Shown here: positions 16,479-26,182 of the stretch, in pieces
Numbering within the stretch: position 1 is the stretch's first letter
Layout: each line of letters opens with the position of its first letter
Origin: Mucilaginibacter sp. KACC 22063
GTDB taxonomy: Bacteria > Bacteroidota > Bacteroidia > Sphingobacteriales > Sphingobacteriaceae
Direction: 5' to 3'
NCBI RefSeq assembly: GCF_028736115.1
Contig: NZ_CP117877.1
Coordinates: forward strand, 1,240,001-1,304,000
Length of the DNA: 64,000 nt
Made by a program: the position numbers and the translations under genes
Notes under the pieces: generated by a model
The model's database searches: none
What the model was told of the DNA's origin: nothing
The model's input: only the letters and a program-made list of their open reading frames with translations

Positions 16479-17069
16479 TTACATGGTAAATACTTTCTGT
16501 CCCTGATTTAAATATTCGTTCTCTATTACCTCTTCGCCCGGCTGTTCTTTTTCAAACTCGCGTAGTTTTGAGTTAAAGCCTTCGCTATCTTTTATAATAG
16601 CTACACGTGCGCTGCGTACAAACTCTATCAGGCCGAAAGGCTGCAATACCTTAATCAGGTTGTCAGTTTCTTCGCGGTGGCCGGTAGTTTCAAACACGAT
16701 ATAGTCTTTACGGATCACAACCGCACGTGCACCGTTTTCGCGTAGTAAACGCTCAACGCTTGCTTTCTCTGCAATAATATCAGCCGGTACTTTGTAAAGC
16801 GCCATTTCTTGCCAGATAACGTCTTCATTGGTATGATAGTATACTTTAAGTACTTCAACCTGCTTTTCAATCTGGCGGCAAAGTTTACGCACCACATCTT
16901 CGGTTTCATCTATAACGATGTTAAACCTGTGGATGCCGTGGATTTCTGACGGCGAGGTATTCAGGCTGTCGATATTAATCTTACGGCGGGTAAAGATAAT
17001 AGCAATTCTATTCAGTAAACCAATCTGGTTTTCGGTATATACGGTGATGTTAAATTCCTTCTTTTCCAT
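16479..17069 (-). CDS. ilvN: Acetolactate synthase regulatory (small) subunit
   Basis: A 196-residue regulatory subunit that activates IlvB and gives valine feedback control. The N-terminal ACT domain reads F-N-I-T-V-Y-T-E-N-Q-I-G-L-L-N-R-I-A-I-I-F and continues to about residue 78; a C-terminal domain (about 85-165) follows, with a Glu-rich tail. Length is close to the IlvH long type. It follows ilvB after a 50-base spacer holding a decayed copy of the GGAGAGG repeat. Confidence 0.94.
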   Translation of the reverse strand: MEKKEFNITVYTENQIGLLNRIAIIFTRRKINIDSLNTSPSEIHGIHRFNIVIDETEDVVRKLCRQIEKQVEVLKVYYHTNEDVIWQEMALYKVPADIIAEKASVERLLRENGARAVVIRKDYIVFETTGHREETDNLIKVLQPFGLIEFVRSARVAIIKDSEGFNSKLREFEKEQPGEEVIENEYLNQGQKVFTM

Positions 17070-17077
17070 TTCCTTTA

Positions 17078-17115
17078 TTTAAGTCCTCCCTTTTTGAGAG
17101 GATTTAGGTGGGGCT
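17078..17115. repeat. Decayed copy of the GGAGAGG palindrome (ilvB-ilvN spacer)
   Basis: CCTCCC, then TTTTTGAGAGG and ATTTAGGTGGGGCTT, follow the order of the intact copies (CCTCTCC..GGAGAGG..GGGGTGAGG) with several substitutions. It fills most of the 50-base spacer. Confidence 0.55.
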
Positions 17116-17119
17116 TCTT

Positions 17120-18868
17120 TTATTTTAACCTGATTTCGCTTACGCTGCAACCTTGTGGCACCATCGGGAACACATTGTTTTCTTTGGTTACCATAACTTC
17201 CAGCAAGAACGAGCCTGGATTGTTAAGCATTTGTTCTAAAGCTTCTTTAAGGTCGCTACGGTCGCTGATGCTTCTGCCGGGTATACCATAGCCTTCGGCT
17301 ACTTTAACAAAGTCTGGGCTTTGTATATCTACGAACGAATAACGGCGGGAATTAAATAATTCTTGCCACTGGCGTACCATGCCTAAAAACTGGTTGTTCA
17401 GGATCATGATTTTAACATCAATGCCGCTTTGCATAATAGTACCCAATTCCTGAATGGTCATTTGCACACCACCATCGCCGATAACAGCTACAACGGTACG
17501 GTCTTGTGCGCCAAATTTTGCGCCGATAGCTGCAGGTAATGCAAAGCCCATAGTACCTAAGCCGCCGCTGGTTACATTGCTGCGGGTTTTATTAAGCTTA
17601 GCATAACGGCAGGCCACCATTTGGTGCTGGCCAACGTCGGTTACAATAACTGCATCGCCATTAGTTAGCTGGTTAAGGGTATCGATCACCTCGCCCATAG
17701 TCATTTCGCCTTCCTGCGGATGCAGCTCATTGTTGATAACGGCTTCTTCTTCCTGGCGGGTATAATCATTGAAACGCGCTAACCATTCGGTGTGCTGTTT
17801 TTGTTCTACAGCTGCCGTAAGTAATGGTAGGGTCTCTTTACAATCGCCCCATACAGGTACGGTTGTTTGTACGTTTTTATCGATTTCCGCCGGGTCAATA
17901 TCCAGGTGAATTACTTTAGCCTGTTTAGCATATTTATCTAAGCGGCCGGTTACACGATCGTCGAAACGCATACCAATGGCAATTAATACATCGCATTCGT
18001 TGGTTAAAACGTTAGGGCCATAATTGCCGTGCATACCCAGCATCCCTACGTTTTGCGGATGGTCTGAAGGAATAGCACCAGCACCCATGATTGTCCATGC
18101 AGCAGGGATGCCAGATTTTTCTACAAAGGCTTTAAATTCGTTTTCGGCACTGCCTAATATTACGCCTTGTCCCCAAAGGATAAAAGGCTGTTTAGCATTG
18201 TTGATTAATTCTGCAGCCTCTTGTATGTATTGCTGACGAACAATTGGTTTTGGACGATAGCTGCGGATATGATTGCAAGGTGTATAACCTTTATATTCAA
18301 ATTTCTGAACTTGTGCGTTCTTGGTGATGTCGATTAAAACTGGTCCCGGACGGCCGCTTTTCGCAATATAAAATGCTTTGGCTATCGCTTCAGGGATTTC
18401 GTTTGCATCGGTTACCTGGTAGTTCCATTTTGTAATAGGCGTGGTGATGTTGATCACGTCTGTTTCCTGGAAAGCATCGGTCCCTAATAAGTGAGCAAAC
18501 ACCTGTCCTGTGATACACACCAGTGGCGTACTATCGATCTGAGCATCTGCCAAGCCAGTTACAAGGTTTGTAGCACCCGGACCGCTGGTTGCAAATACCA
18601 CACCTACCTTGCCGGATGTACGGGCATAACCCTGGCCGGCATGGATACCACCCTGTTCGTGGCGGACTAAAATATGATTCAGCTTATCTTTGTAATCAAA
18701 GAGCGCATCGTAGACGGGCATAATAGCGCCACCCGGATACCCGAAAATGGTATCGACGCCCTCAGCAATTAATGCCTCCAATAAGGCGGCAGATCCTGTC
18801 AATTCAACCGTCGGCTTCTCTTCAGCCGCAGTTGCTGTTTCCTGCTGTGCAAATGCTGTCTCGTTCAT
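17120..18868 (-). CDS. ilvB: Acetolactate synthase catalytic (large) subunit
   Basis: A 582-residue TPP enzyme condensing pyruvate with pyruvate or 2-oxobutanoate. The catalytic Glu is in L-V-R-H-E-Q-G-G, the FAD/central domain spans about 210-360, and the TPP/Mg motif is I-G-D-G-G-V-Q-M..N-N-Q-F-L-G-M-V-R-Q-W-Q. A polar 20-residue N-terminal stretch precedes the conserved start at T-G-S-A-A-L-L-E-A-L. It is preceded by a heptamer word array and followed by ilvN. Confidence 0.96.
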   Translation of the reverse strand: MNETAFAQQETATAAEEKPTVELTGSAALLEALIAEGVDTIFGYPGGAIMPVYDALFDYKDKLNHILVRHEQGGIHAGQGYARTSGKVGVVFATSGPGATNLVTGLADAQIDSTPLVCITGQVFAHLLGTDAFQETDVINITTPITKWNYQVTDANEIPEAIAKAFYIAKSGRPGPVLIDITKNAQVQKFEYKGYTPCNHIRSYRPKPIVRQQYIQEAAELINNAKQPFILWGQGVILGSAENEFKAFVEKSGIPAAWTIMGAGAIPSDHPQNVGMLGMHGNYGPNVLTNECDVLIAIGMRFDDRVTGRLDKYAKQAKVIHLDIDPAEIDKNVQTTVPVWGDCKETLPLLTAAVEQKQHTEWLARFNDYTRQEEEAVINNELHPQEGEMTMGEVIDTLNQLTNGDAVIVTDVGQHQMVACRYAKLNKTRSNVTSGGLGTMGFALPAAIGAKFGAQDRTVVAVIGDGGVQMTIQELGTIMQSGIDVKIMILNNQFLGMVRQWQELFNSRRYSFVDIQSPDFVKVAEGYGIPGRSISDRSDLKEALEQMLNNPGSFLLEVMVTKENNVFPMVPQGCSVSEIRLK

Positions 18869-18880
18869 ATATTAGTTTTT

Positions 18881-18957
18881 ATTGTTCATTGTTGATAGGT
18901 CATGGTTCATGGTGCTGGATTTACTATGGTCCATGAACTATAATCTATTAACTAAAA
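18881..18957. repeat. 7-nt word array with inverted halves (ilvD-ilvB spacer)
   Basis: Eleven 7-base words in register: ATTGTTC, ATTGTTG, ATAGGTC, ATGGTTC, ATGGTGC, TGGATTT, ACTATGG, TCCATGA, ACTATAA, TCTATTA, ACTAAAA. Words 1-5 are the ATGGTTC type; words 7-10 on the other strand give CCATAGT, TCATGGA, TTATAGT, TAATAGA, the same kind. The array runs to the last base before the ilvD stop, and its RNA could fold into an imperfect long hairpin. Confidence 0.78.
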
Positions 18958-20667
18958 TTATTCTCCGTCTGTTACACAGCCTTCTGCTGCTGTTGTTACG
19001 CTTTTTGCGTATTTATATAATACGCCTTTTGTTACTCTTAGCTTAGGTTGTACCCATGCTGCTTTACGTGCTGCCAGTTCTTCGTCGCTGATCATTACGT
19101 TCATGGTGTTGTTAATGGCATCAATAACAATGATATCATCATCATTCACAAAAGCAATATTACCACCATCAAATGCTTCGGGAGTAATGTGGCCAACCAC
19201 AAAGCCATGCGTACCACCACTGAAACGGCCATCAGTGATCAATGCCACAGAGCTGCCCAAACCTGCACCGAAAATGGCAGATGTTGGTTTCAGCATTTCA
19301 GGCATACCAGGTGCACCCTTAGGGCCTACATTGCGGATCACAACCACATCGCCTTTTTTTACACGGCCTGTTTGTATACCGTGGATCAATTCAAATTCGC
19401 CGTCAAATACCCGGGCAGGGCCTTCAAAACGCTCGCCTTCTTTGCCTGTGATTTTGGCTACGCTACCGCCGGTAGCAAGGTTGCCGTATAATATTTGTAA
19501 GTGCCCGGTAGCTTTAATCGCTTTTTCAACCGGACGGATGATATCTTGTTTATCAAAGTCAAGTTCAGGAACGTCGGCAAGGTTTTCAGCTAATGTTTTA
19601 CCGGTAACGGTTAAGCATTCGCCGTGTAACCAGCCCAATTTCAATAAGTATTTCATTACCGCGGGAACACCGCCTACTTTGTGCAGGTCTTCCATCATGT
19701 ATTTGCCGCTTGGTTTCATGTCGGCCAACAATGGGGTACGGTTGGTTAGTTCCTGGAAATCATCCTGAGTTAAAGGCACGCCTACGCTTTTTGCCATCGC
19801 AATTAAGTGCAATACAGCATTGGTTGAACCGCCCATCACCATAATAGTGATAATAGCGTTCTCAAATGCTTTACGCGTCATGATATCAGACGGCTTAATG
19901 TCTTTTTCAAGCAGCTTATAAATGTATTTACCTGCTGCGCGGCATTCAGCCTGTTTTTCTTCGCTTAGTGCCGGGTTTGATGATGAATATGGTAAGCTCA
20001 TGCCCAATGCCTCAATGGCAGCGGCCATGGTGTTAGCGGTATAAATACCACCACAGGCACCTGCGCTTGGACAAGCATTCTTAACAACGCCCATAAAATC
20101 AACGTCGTCAATCTGGCCGGCAATTTTTTTACCTAAAGCCTCAAATGCCGAAACAATGTTAAGGTCTTCACCTTTCCAGTGGCCCGGTTTAATGGTACCA
20201 CCATAAACCATAATAGAAGGGCGGTTAAGTCGGCCCATAGCGATCAATGAGCCGGGCATGTTTTTATCGCAACCCGGAATGGTGATTAAACCATCATAAT
20301 ATTGTGCGCCGCAAACGGCTTCAATAGAGTCTGCAATAATATCACGGCTAACTAATGAGTAGCGCATACCTTCGGTACCGTTGCTCATGCCATCGCTTAC
20401 ACCAATAGTATTAAATATAAGCCCGACAAGGTTTTCGTCCCAAATGCTTTGCTTTATAACCTTAGCAAGGTCGTTAAGGTGCATATTACAGGTATTGCCG
20501 TCATAACCCATGCTGGCAACGCCAACTTGGGGCTTTTTCATGTCTTCGTCTGTTAAGCCAATACCATACAGCATAGCCTGTGCTGCCGGTTGGGTAGGGT
20601 CGGCGGTTAAGGTTTTGCTGTAGCGGTTCATTTCTACACTGTTTGGGGTATCAGTGGTATTGCTCAT
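18958..20667 (-). CDS. ilvD: Dihydroxy-acid dehydratase
   Basis: A 569-residue Fe-S dehydratase of the IlvD/Edd family, producing the 2-oxo acid precursors of valine and isoleucine. Cluster cysteines are in [17 protein letters not shown] and [10 protein letters not shown]. The C-terminal domain carries [10 protein letters not shown]. It is the first gene of the long minus-strand ilv/leu operon, so the operon promoter should lie in the 335-base region upstream. Confidence 0.96.
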   Translation of the reverse strand: MSNTTDTPNSVEMNRYSKTLTADPTQPAAQAMLYGIGLTDEDMKKPQVGVASMGYDGNTCNMHLNDLAKVIKQSIWDENLVGLIFNTIGVSDGMSNGTEGMRYSLVSRDIIADSIEAVCGAQYYDGLITIPGCDKNMPGSLIAMGRLNRPSIMVYGGTIKPGHWKGEDLNIVSAFEALGKKIAGQIDDVDFMGVVKNACPSAGACGGIYTANTMAAAIEALGMSLPYSSSNPALSEEKQAECRAAGKYIYKLLEKDIKPSDIMTRKAFENAIITIMVMGGSTNAVLHLIAMAKSVGVPLTQDDFQELTNRTPLLADMKPSGKYMMEDLHKVGGVPAVMKYLLKLGWLHGECLTVTGKTLAENLADVPELDFDKQDIIRPVEKAIKATGHLQILYGNLATGGSVAKITGKEGERFEGPARVFDGEFELIHGIQTGRVKKGDVVVIRNVGPKGAPGMPEMLKPTSAIFGAGLGSSVALITDGRFSGGTHGFVVGHITPEAFDGGNIAFVNDDDIIVIDAINNTMNVMISDEELAARKAAWVQPKLRVTKGVLYKYAKSVTTAAEGCVTDGE

Positions 20668-21002
20668 ATTCCTTTATAAATTTAATCGTACTGGGTTTCT
20701 GTATCGGTATTTGTAAGGTAGACAGAGCTGTTTTAAATCGCAATAGAAGAAGAAGAAATTTTAAATTAGAATATAATTTTGCTAAATTAACTTAAAATAG
20801 CAAAAGTTTTGTTTTTGATACTTATTTCCGAATATTAATTTGACGTACTTGAACCAAAACATAAATTGGTATTCGGTATGTAAACTATGCATGCATAGTA
20901 TTCAGGTCGTTTTTCTGCGTAAATTGATGAAAGTCTTGGAAAAATTGAATTAAATGAGAGTAAGACAGACTGATTTTATAAGCCTTATTTTAAGACTTGC
21001 AT
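20668..21002 (-). promoter_or_regulatory. Upstream region of the ilv/leu operon, with a 16-bp palindrome
   Basis: A 335-base A+T-rich gap before ilvD. A perfect 16-bp palindrome, ACTATGCATGCATAGT, lies at 20884-20899 and could be an operator for a dimeric regulator. I found no exact TAnnTTTG box on the minus strand; the closest is AACTTTTG, read on the minus strand near 20801-20808. No leader peptide rich in Leu/Ile/Val codons, T-box or riboswitch was recognised. Confidence 0.35.
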
Positions 21003-21383
21003 TTACTTCCGCTGTTTGATCTGGAATACGTTGCCTTCCGGATCTTCACCATCGCAAAGCCAATAGGCATAATCATCAAAAGTTTTGATCTCGCGCATGG
21101 CCACACCTTTATTAATCAGCTGTTCGCGCACCTGGTTAATATCCTCTTCAATTTCGAAGACAATTTTGGTATTGTTGTCAAACTTAAATGTGCCTTTACT
21201 TTCGTCCCAATACTGAGCGCCAATTTTGTGCAAGCCTAAATTGCAATGACCTGCCTGTAACAGCGCCCAGGTAGATTCATATTCTTCAATAATGTGCAGG
21301 TTAAAAACATCGGAGTAAAAGGCTCTTAACAGATCTACATTCTGTACGTAAAAGATAATGGTATCTAGGCTGAATTTGAACAT
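21003..21383 (-). CDS. VOC/glyoxalase-superfamily protein
   Basis: A 126-residue single-gene VOC protein, opening with D-T-I-I-F-Y-V-Q-N-V-D-L-L-R-A-F-Y-S-D-V-F and ending with C-D-G-E-D-P-E-G-N-V-F-Q-I. His residues in H-C-N-L-G-L-H and the late Glu fit a metal-binding VOC fold. It is not closely similar to the operon VOC protein at 16103-16477. The substrate is unknown. It lies between the ilvD upstream region and the atpC terminator, probably as its own transcript. Confidence 0.82.
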   Translation of the reverse strand: MFKFSLDTIIFYVQNVDLLRAFYSDVFNLHIIEEYESTWALLQAGHCNLGLHKIGAQYWDESKGTFKFDNNTKIVFEIEEDINQVREQLINKGVAMREIKTFDDYAYWLCDGEDPEGNVFQIKQRK

Positions 21384-21461
21384 ATGGGGTATTATATCTG
21401 CGACAAAATATTAATTCTGCTGCACTCTGGCAAGGGCTTAGTCCAGAATTAAACCAACAAA

Positions 21462-21491
21462 AAAGCCTCTCCGTGAAAACGGAGAGGCTTT
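21462..21491 (-). terminator. Intrinsic terminator after atpC
   Basis: A perfect 12-bp stem (AAAGCCTCTCCG / CGGAGAGGCTTT) with a 6-base loop. On the minus strand it is followed by TTTTTGTTGG. It lies 21 bases after the atpC stop. Confidence 0.9.
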
Positions 21492-21512
21492 CAGAATTTT
21501 ATTTGCGTTTAT

Positions 21513-21767
21513 TTAGCGAGTGGTAATGCCTTCGGCTAAAACCATCACTTTGTTATTCAATACTTCAACAACACCGCCATGTATCATGTAAACTTCTCCT
21601 TTGCCACCTGTAGTTGCGCGTACAGTAAGTTTACCATCTTCTAAAGTAGAGATGATAGGCGCGTGGTTGTTCAATATCTCAAAAGACCCCATAGTACCAG
21701 GTACAGTAACCGAAACTACTTCGCCTTCAAATACTTTTTTATCGGGTGTAAGGATTTCTAATGTCAT
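21513..21767 (-). CDS. atpC: F-type ATP synthase epsilon subunit, short form
   Basis: An 84-residue epsilon subunit covering only the N-terminal beta-sandwich (M-T-L-E-I-L-T-P-D-K-K-V-F.. to A-E-G-I-T-T-R); the C-terminal two-helix domain of the roughly 135-residue classical form is absent. It belongs to the F1 stalk and contacts gamma. I chose ATG 21767; the frame runs on to 21803, but that part is heptamer repeat. It follows atpD in a two-gene set apart from the other atp genes. Confidence 0.93.
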   Translation of the reverse strand: MTLEILTPDKKVFEGEVVSVTVPGTMGSFEILNNHAPIISTLEDGKLTVRATTGGKGEVYMIHGGVVEVLNNKVMVLAEGITTR

Positions 21768-21774
21768 TGTTTTT

Positions 21775-21923
21775 AGAGTCAAGAGCCAAGAATCAAGAAT
21801 CAAGAACTTGTACTGTACTCAATTTTGATTCTTTGCTCTATTAAACTTATATCTTAAAGTCTGGAATAAAGTGCTTAAAACATTAAAGTCTTGGCTCTTG
21901 ATTCTTGACTCTGGTTTCTAACT
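21775..21923. repeat. 7-nt word arrays as inverted arms (atpD-atpC spacer)
   Basis: Left arm 21775-21809 in 7-base register: AGAGTCA, AGAGCCA, AGAATCA, AGAATCA, AGAACTT. Right arm 21889-21916: TCTTGGC, TCTTGAT, TCTTGAC, TCTGGTT, the same words inverted but in a different order. A third inverted patch (TTTTGAT, TCTTTGC, TCTATTA) is at about 21825-21845. The array fills the spacer between the stop of atpD and the start of atpC. The AGAATCA word recurs at 29866 and 45054. Confidence 0.82.
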
Positions 21924-21924
21924 A

Positions 21925-23445
<1,521 letters not shown>

Positions 23446-23502
23446 TTAAAAGAATTTAAAACTTTCTGGACATTGTACACATAGCTGCACAATTCAGAGG
23501 CG

Positions 23503-23510
23503 CAAAGTTA
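23503..23510 (-). promoter_or_regulatory. Probable -7 box of the atpDC promoter
   Basis: On the minus strand this reads TAACTTTG, an exact TAnnTTTG match, 73 bases before the atpD start. No clear TTG -33 element sits at the usual spacing. It is the only perfect match in this 171-base gap. Confidence 0.45.
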
Positions 23511-23601
23511 AGATTTGTAACGGATTTTTTAAATACTTATGTTAAAGATTTTTAAGCTTAATTTTTAACATTCCGTCCGCAGGCGGATAAGCCTGTTTAA
23601 A

Positions 23602-24585
23602 TCACTCAAAACTAAGCATAATTTTACCCATATGCCTGCTGCTTTCCATCAATTCATGCGCCTTGGCTACTTGTTCTGCAGCAAAGGTTTCATAAATAAC
23701 CGGCTGTATCATACCTGATGCCAGTAGCGGCCAGACATGCTTTTCAAGGTTTTGTGCAATTGCCGCTTTAAAGAAAGTGTCGCGGCTGCGCAGGGTAGAG
23801 CCTGTAATTGTTAAACGCTTGCGCATGACCAGCGCAATATCTACCTGCACGGTATTGCCTTTAACAGCGTTGATCTGCACCAGACGGCCTTCTTCGGCAA
23901 GGCAGTGCAGGTTATCAGGCGTATAATCGCCGCCGATCATATCTAATATTACATTTACACCCTTACCGTCAGTAAGGTTCATGATTAGTTCTTTAAAGTT
24001 GTGCTTATTATAATTGATGGCAGTATCTGCGCCAAGGTTTTCGCAAAAAGCGCATTTTTCGTCAGAGCCTGCCGTTACATAAACTTTGCTGCCCATTGCT
24101 TTGGCAATTTGTATGGCTGCTACGCCAATGCCGCTGCTTCCGCCATGTACCAGTAATGATTCGCCGGGTTGTAACTGACCACGGTCAAACACATTGGTCC
24201 ACACGGTAAAGAAGGTTTCTGGCAAAGATGCAGCTTCTATCATCGAAACATTATCAGGCACGGGCAAACATTGTCCTTCAGGCGCAACGCAGTATTCGGC
24301 ATATCCGCCACCGCCTACCAGTGCGCAAACTTTATCGCCAACCTGCCAACGGGTAACATTGGCGCCAGCTTCAACAACGGTGCCTGCAATATCCATCCCG
24401 GGTATATCTGTGGGTACCCCGGCAGGGGCAGGATAATTTCCCTTTCGTTGAAAAACGTCGGGGCGGTTAACGCCTGCGGCGGCTACTCTAATCAATACCT
24501 CGTTAGCGCCGGGCTTGGGCTGCGGGCGATCCTGTACCTGTAATACTTCAGGGCCACCGGGTTGCGTAATTACTACTGCTTTCAT
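23602..24585 (-). CDS. NAD(P)H:quinone oxidoreductase, zinc-independent MDR family
   Basis: A 327-residue medium-chain dehydrogenase/reductase of the quinone oxidoreductase (PIG3-like) branch. A GroES-like N-terminal half (R-P-D-V-F-Q-R-K-G-N-Y-P-A-P-A-G) is followed by a Rossmann half with V-H-G-G-S-S-G-I-G-V-A-A-I-Q-I-A. The catalytic and structural zinc ligands of alcohol dehydrogenases are missing, as expected for this branch. It probably reduces quinones or other enones with NADPH. It is a single gene, divergent from the peroxiredoxin. Confidence 0.88.
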   Translation of the reverse strand: MKAVVITQPGGPEVLQVQDRPQPKPGANEVLIRVAAAGVNRPDVFQRKGNYPAPAGVPTDIPGMDIAGTVVEAGANVTRWQVGDKVCALVGGGGYAEYCVAPEGQCLPVPDNVSMIEAASLPETFFTVWTNVFDRGQLQPGESLLVHGGSSGIGVAAIQIAKAMGSKVYVTAGSDEKCAFCENLGADTAINYNKHNFKELIMNLTDGKGVNVILDMIGGDYTPDNLHCLAEEGRLVQINAVKGNTVQVDIALVMRKRLTITGSTLRSRDTFFKAAIAQNLEKHVWPLLASGMIQPVIYETFAAEQVAKAHELMESSRHMGKIMLSFE

Positions 24586-24677
24586 AGTAATGATAAACTA
24601 CATAAGTGGCAGGTAGTTTTAAAGAGATAATGTCAAATAAAAGACAATTGGTTAGTGTAATATTTAAGTTGGAAAAT

Positions 24678-24685
24678 TATTTTTG
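24678..24685 (+). promoter_or_regulatory. Possible -7 box for the peroxiredoxin gene
   Basis: TATTTTTG is an exact TAnnTTTG match, 18 bases before the chosen ATG. A TTG at 24648-24650 is rather far (27 bases) to serve as -33, so only the -7 part is convincing. Confidence 0.4.
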
Positions 24686-24703
24686 CTGGAAATTGATACG
24701 ATT

Positions 24704-25165
24704 ATGTCATTACAAACAGGACAACCAGCCCCACAGTTCACTTTAGTATCTTCAGAACTTAAAGAAGTTTCTTTGTCAGATTTTAAAGGACAAAAAGTGG
24801 TGATACATTTTTTTCCGATGGCTTTTACGGGTGTTTGCACCACACAGTTATGTACCATGCGCGATAGCTTTGGTTATTACGAAGGCTTAAACGCACAGAT
24901 TTTAGGTATCTCTGTCGATTCGCCTTTTACCCTGGCTAAGTTTAAAGAAGAGAATAATTACCAGTTTCCGCTGCTGTCTGATTTCAATAAAACAGTATCC
25001 GAAGCGTACGGTGCATTGTATAACGAGTTTGTTTTTGGTTTAAAAGGTGTATCTAAACGTGCAGCTTTTGTAATTGATGAAAACCAGCAAGTAATTTATG
25101 CTGAGGTGCTTGAGTCGGCTGGCGACCTGCCAAACTTTGAGGCCATTGCAGAAATTGTAAAGTAA
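24704..25165 (+). CDS. Thiol peroxidase / peroxiredoxin (AhpC-TSA family)
   Basis: A 153-residue cytoplasmic peroxiredoxin reducing hydrogen peroxide or organic peroxides. The active-site stretch F-F-P-M-A-F-T-G-V-C-T-T-Q-L-C contains Cys45 (peroxidatic) and Cys50, the spacing of BCP-type enzymes, though the sequence also resembles the AhpE group. I chose ATG 24704; a TTG at 24683 overlaps the -7 box and adds seven poorly fitting residues. It is a single gene; the terminator further down belongs to the tRNA. Confidence 0.9.
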   Translation: MSLQTGQPAPQFTLVSSELKEVSLSDFKGQKVVIHFFPMAFTGVCTTQLCTMRDSFGYYEGLNAQILGISVDSPFTLAKFKEENNYQFPLLSDFNKTVSEAYGALYNEFVFGLKGVSKRAAFVIDENQQVIYAEVLESAGDLPNFEAIAEIVK

Positions 25166-25201
25166 TTTTAAAATTTATTAGGAGTGTATAAAAAAGAATC
25201 C

Positions 25202-25209
25202 TATTTTTG
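25202..25209 (+). promoter_or_regulatory. -7 box of the tRNA-Arg promoter
   Basis: TATTTTTG followed by CA, an exact TAnnTTTG match, 55 bases before the mature tRNA. The -33 region is A-rich without a clear TTG. Confidence 0.5.
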
Positions 25210-25263
25210 CATTCCATTTCAGGGAAGACGCTTTAAAGCATAATCACTGAAAGCACTTGGTTC

Positions 25264-25337
25264 GGACCTGTAGCTTAATTGGATAGAGCACCTGACTACG
25301 GATCAGGAGGTTAGGGGTTCGACTCCCTTCAGGTCCA
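25264..25337 (+). tRNA. tRNA-Arg (anticodon ACG)
   Basis: A 74-base cloverleaf. Acceptor stem GGACCTG pairs with CAGGTCC and the discriminator is A. The D arm contains AGCTTAATTGGATAGAGC. The anticodon stem CCTGA/TCAGG encloses loop CTACGGA with anticodon ACG (reads CGU and, if A34 is deaminated, other CGN codons). The T arm contains GGGGTTCGACTCCC. The 3' CCA is not encoded. A terminator follows. Confidence 0.97.
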
Positions 25338-25347
25338 CTTTTAAAAT

Positions 25348-25379
25348 AAAGCCTTTCCGTTTAACTGCAGAAAGGCTTT
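25348..25379 (+). terminator. Intrinsic terminator after tRNA-Arg
   Basis: A 10-bp stem (AAAGCCTTTC / GAAAGGCTTT) with a 12-base loop, ending in a T run, 10 bases after the tRNA. Confidence 0.85.
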
Positions 25380-25398
25380 TTAAATTTAAAATCAAAGC

Positions 25399-25971
25399 AT
25401 GCTAAACTTAGTATTGTTTGGTCCTCCCGGAGCGGGCAAGGGAACTCAATCACAAAACATTATCGAAAAATTCGGCCTTATACACCTTTCAACCGGTGAT
25501 CTGCTCCGAAGCGAAATTGCAAACGGTACTGTACTTGGCCTTGAAGCCAAAAAACTGATGGATCAGGGCTTACTTGTTCCGGATGAGGTGGTGATTGGCA
25601 TGATCAGCAATAAGCTTGACAGTAACAAGGATGCTAAAGGCTTTATTTTCGACGGTTTTCCGCGTACTGTAGCACAGGCAGAAGCATTAGACGAATTACT
25701 TGCCAGCAAGAACTCATCAATTTCAGGCATGATCGCTCTTGAGGTTAACCCTGAAGAGTTAGAGCATCGCCTGTTATTAAGAGGTAAAGATTCTGGCCGT
25801 CCGGATGATCAGAACCCTGAAGTTATCCGCAAACGCATTAAAGAATATAACGAGAAAACTGCTGTTGTTGCTGATTTCTATAAAGCGCAGAACAAGTTTA
25901 CAGCTATAAATGGTATCGGTTCTATCAACGAGATATTCGATGCCATTAGTAAGGTGATAGAAAAATATTAA
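25399..25971 (+). CDS. adk: Adenylate kinase, short-LID type
   Basis: A 190-residue enzyme interconverting ATP+AMP and 2 ADP. P-loop G8-P-P-G-A-G-K-G-T-Q17, the AMP-binding S-T-G-D-L-L-R and D-G-F-P-R-T segments are intact. The LID is the short version (L-L-L-R-G-K-D-S-G-R-P-D-D), without the zinc-finger-like 27-residue insert of the long bacterial form. The stop codon is the first three bases of an 8-nt word array running into the obg spacer. Confidence 0.96.
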   Translation: MLNLVLFGPPGAGKGTQSQNIIEKFGLIHLSTGDLLRSEIANGTVLGLEAKKLMDQGLLVPDEVVIGMISNKLDSNKDAKGFIFDGFPRTVAQAEALDELLASKNSSISGMIALEVNPEELEHRLLLRGKDSGRPDDQNPEVIRKRIKEYNEKTAVVADFYKAQNKFTAINGIGSINEIFDAISKVIEKY

Positions 25972-26174
25972 GTCGGTAAGTTAAGAAGACTGAAAGTCCG
26001 TAAATAGGATTTGAGTTATTGACTTATTTGATATTACATTATTGATTAACATTAACTAAGAAGTTCCGGAAAATCCGCTTGTTGGAGTTTTCGGAACTTT
26101 ATATATTTTAAACACTTTCGGATTTTCCGATTTAAAAATAAGCTTCCGGACTTACGGTATTTCCCCACTTCCGG
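25969..26174. repeat. 8-nt word arrays as inverted arms (adk-obg spacer)
   Basis: Left arm from 25969 in 8-base register: TAAGTCGG, TAAGTTAA, GAAGACTG, AAAGTCCG, TAAATAGG. Right arm: CTTTCGGA, TTTTCCGA (26115-26130), then CTTCCGGA, CTTACGGT, ATTTCCCC, ACTTCCGG (26143-26174), the same AAGTCCG-type word inverted. Between them lies a hairpin with AAGTTCCG at 26061 and CGGAACTT ending near 26100. The first left word contains the adk stop codon. Confidence 0.75.
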
Positions 26175-26182
26175 ACCAGTAT

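Noticed and set aside
19103..19768. 221-codon open frame opposite ilvD
   Set aside because: Antisense shadow of a strongly conserved gene, with no recognisable protein features.
20668..20957. Leucine leader peptide, T-box or riboswitch before ilvD
   Set aside because: No short frame rich in Leu, Ile or Val codons with a following terminator, and no T-box sequence, was found.
21768..21803. 12-residue N-terminal extension of AtpC
   Set aside because: Encoded by heptamer words; the family starts at M-T-L-E-I-L.
23572..23587. CCGTCCGCAGGCGGA as a terminator after the quinone oxidoreductase
   Set aside because: Arms are only 5 bp around 2 bases and the minus-strand T run is weak.
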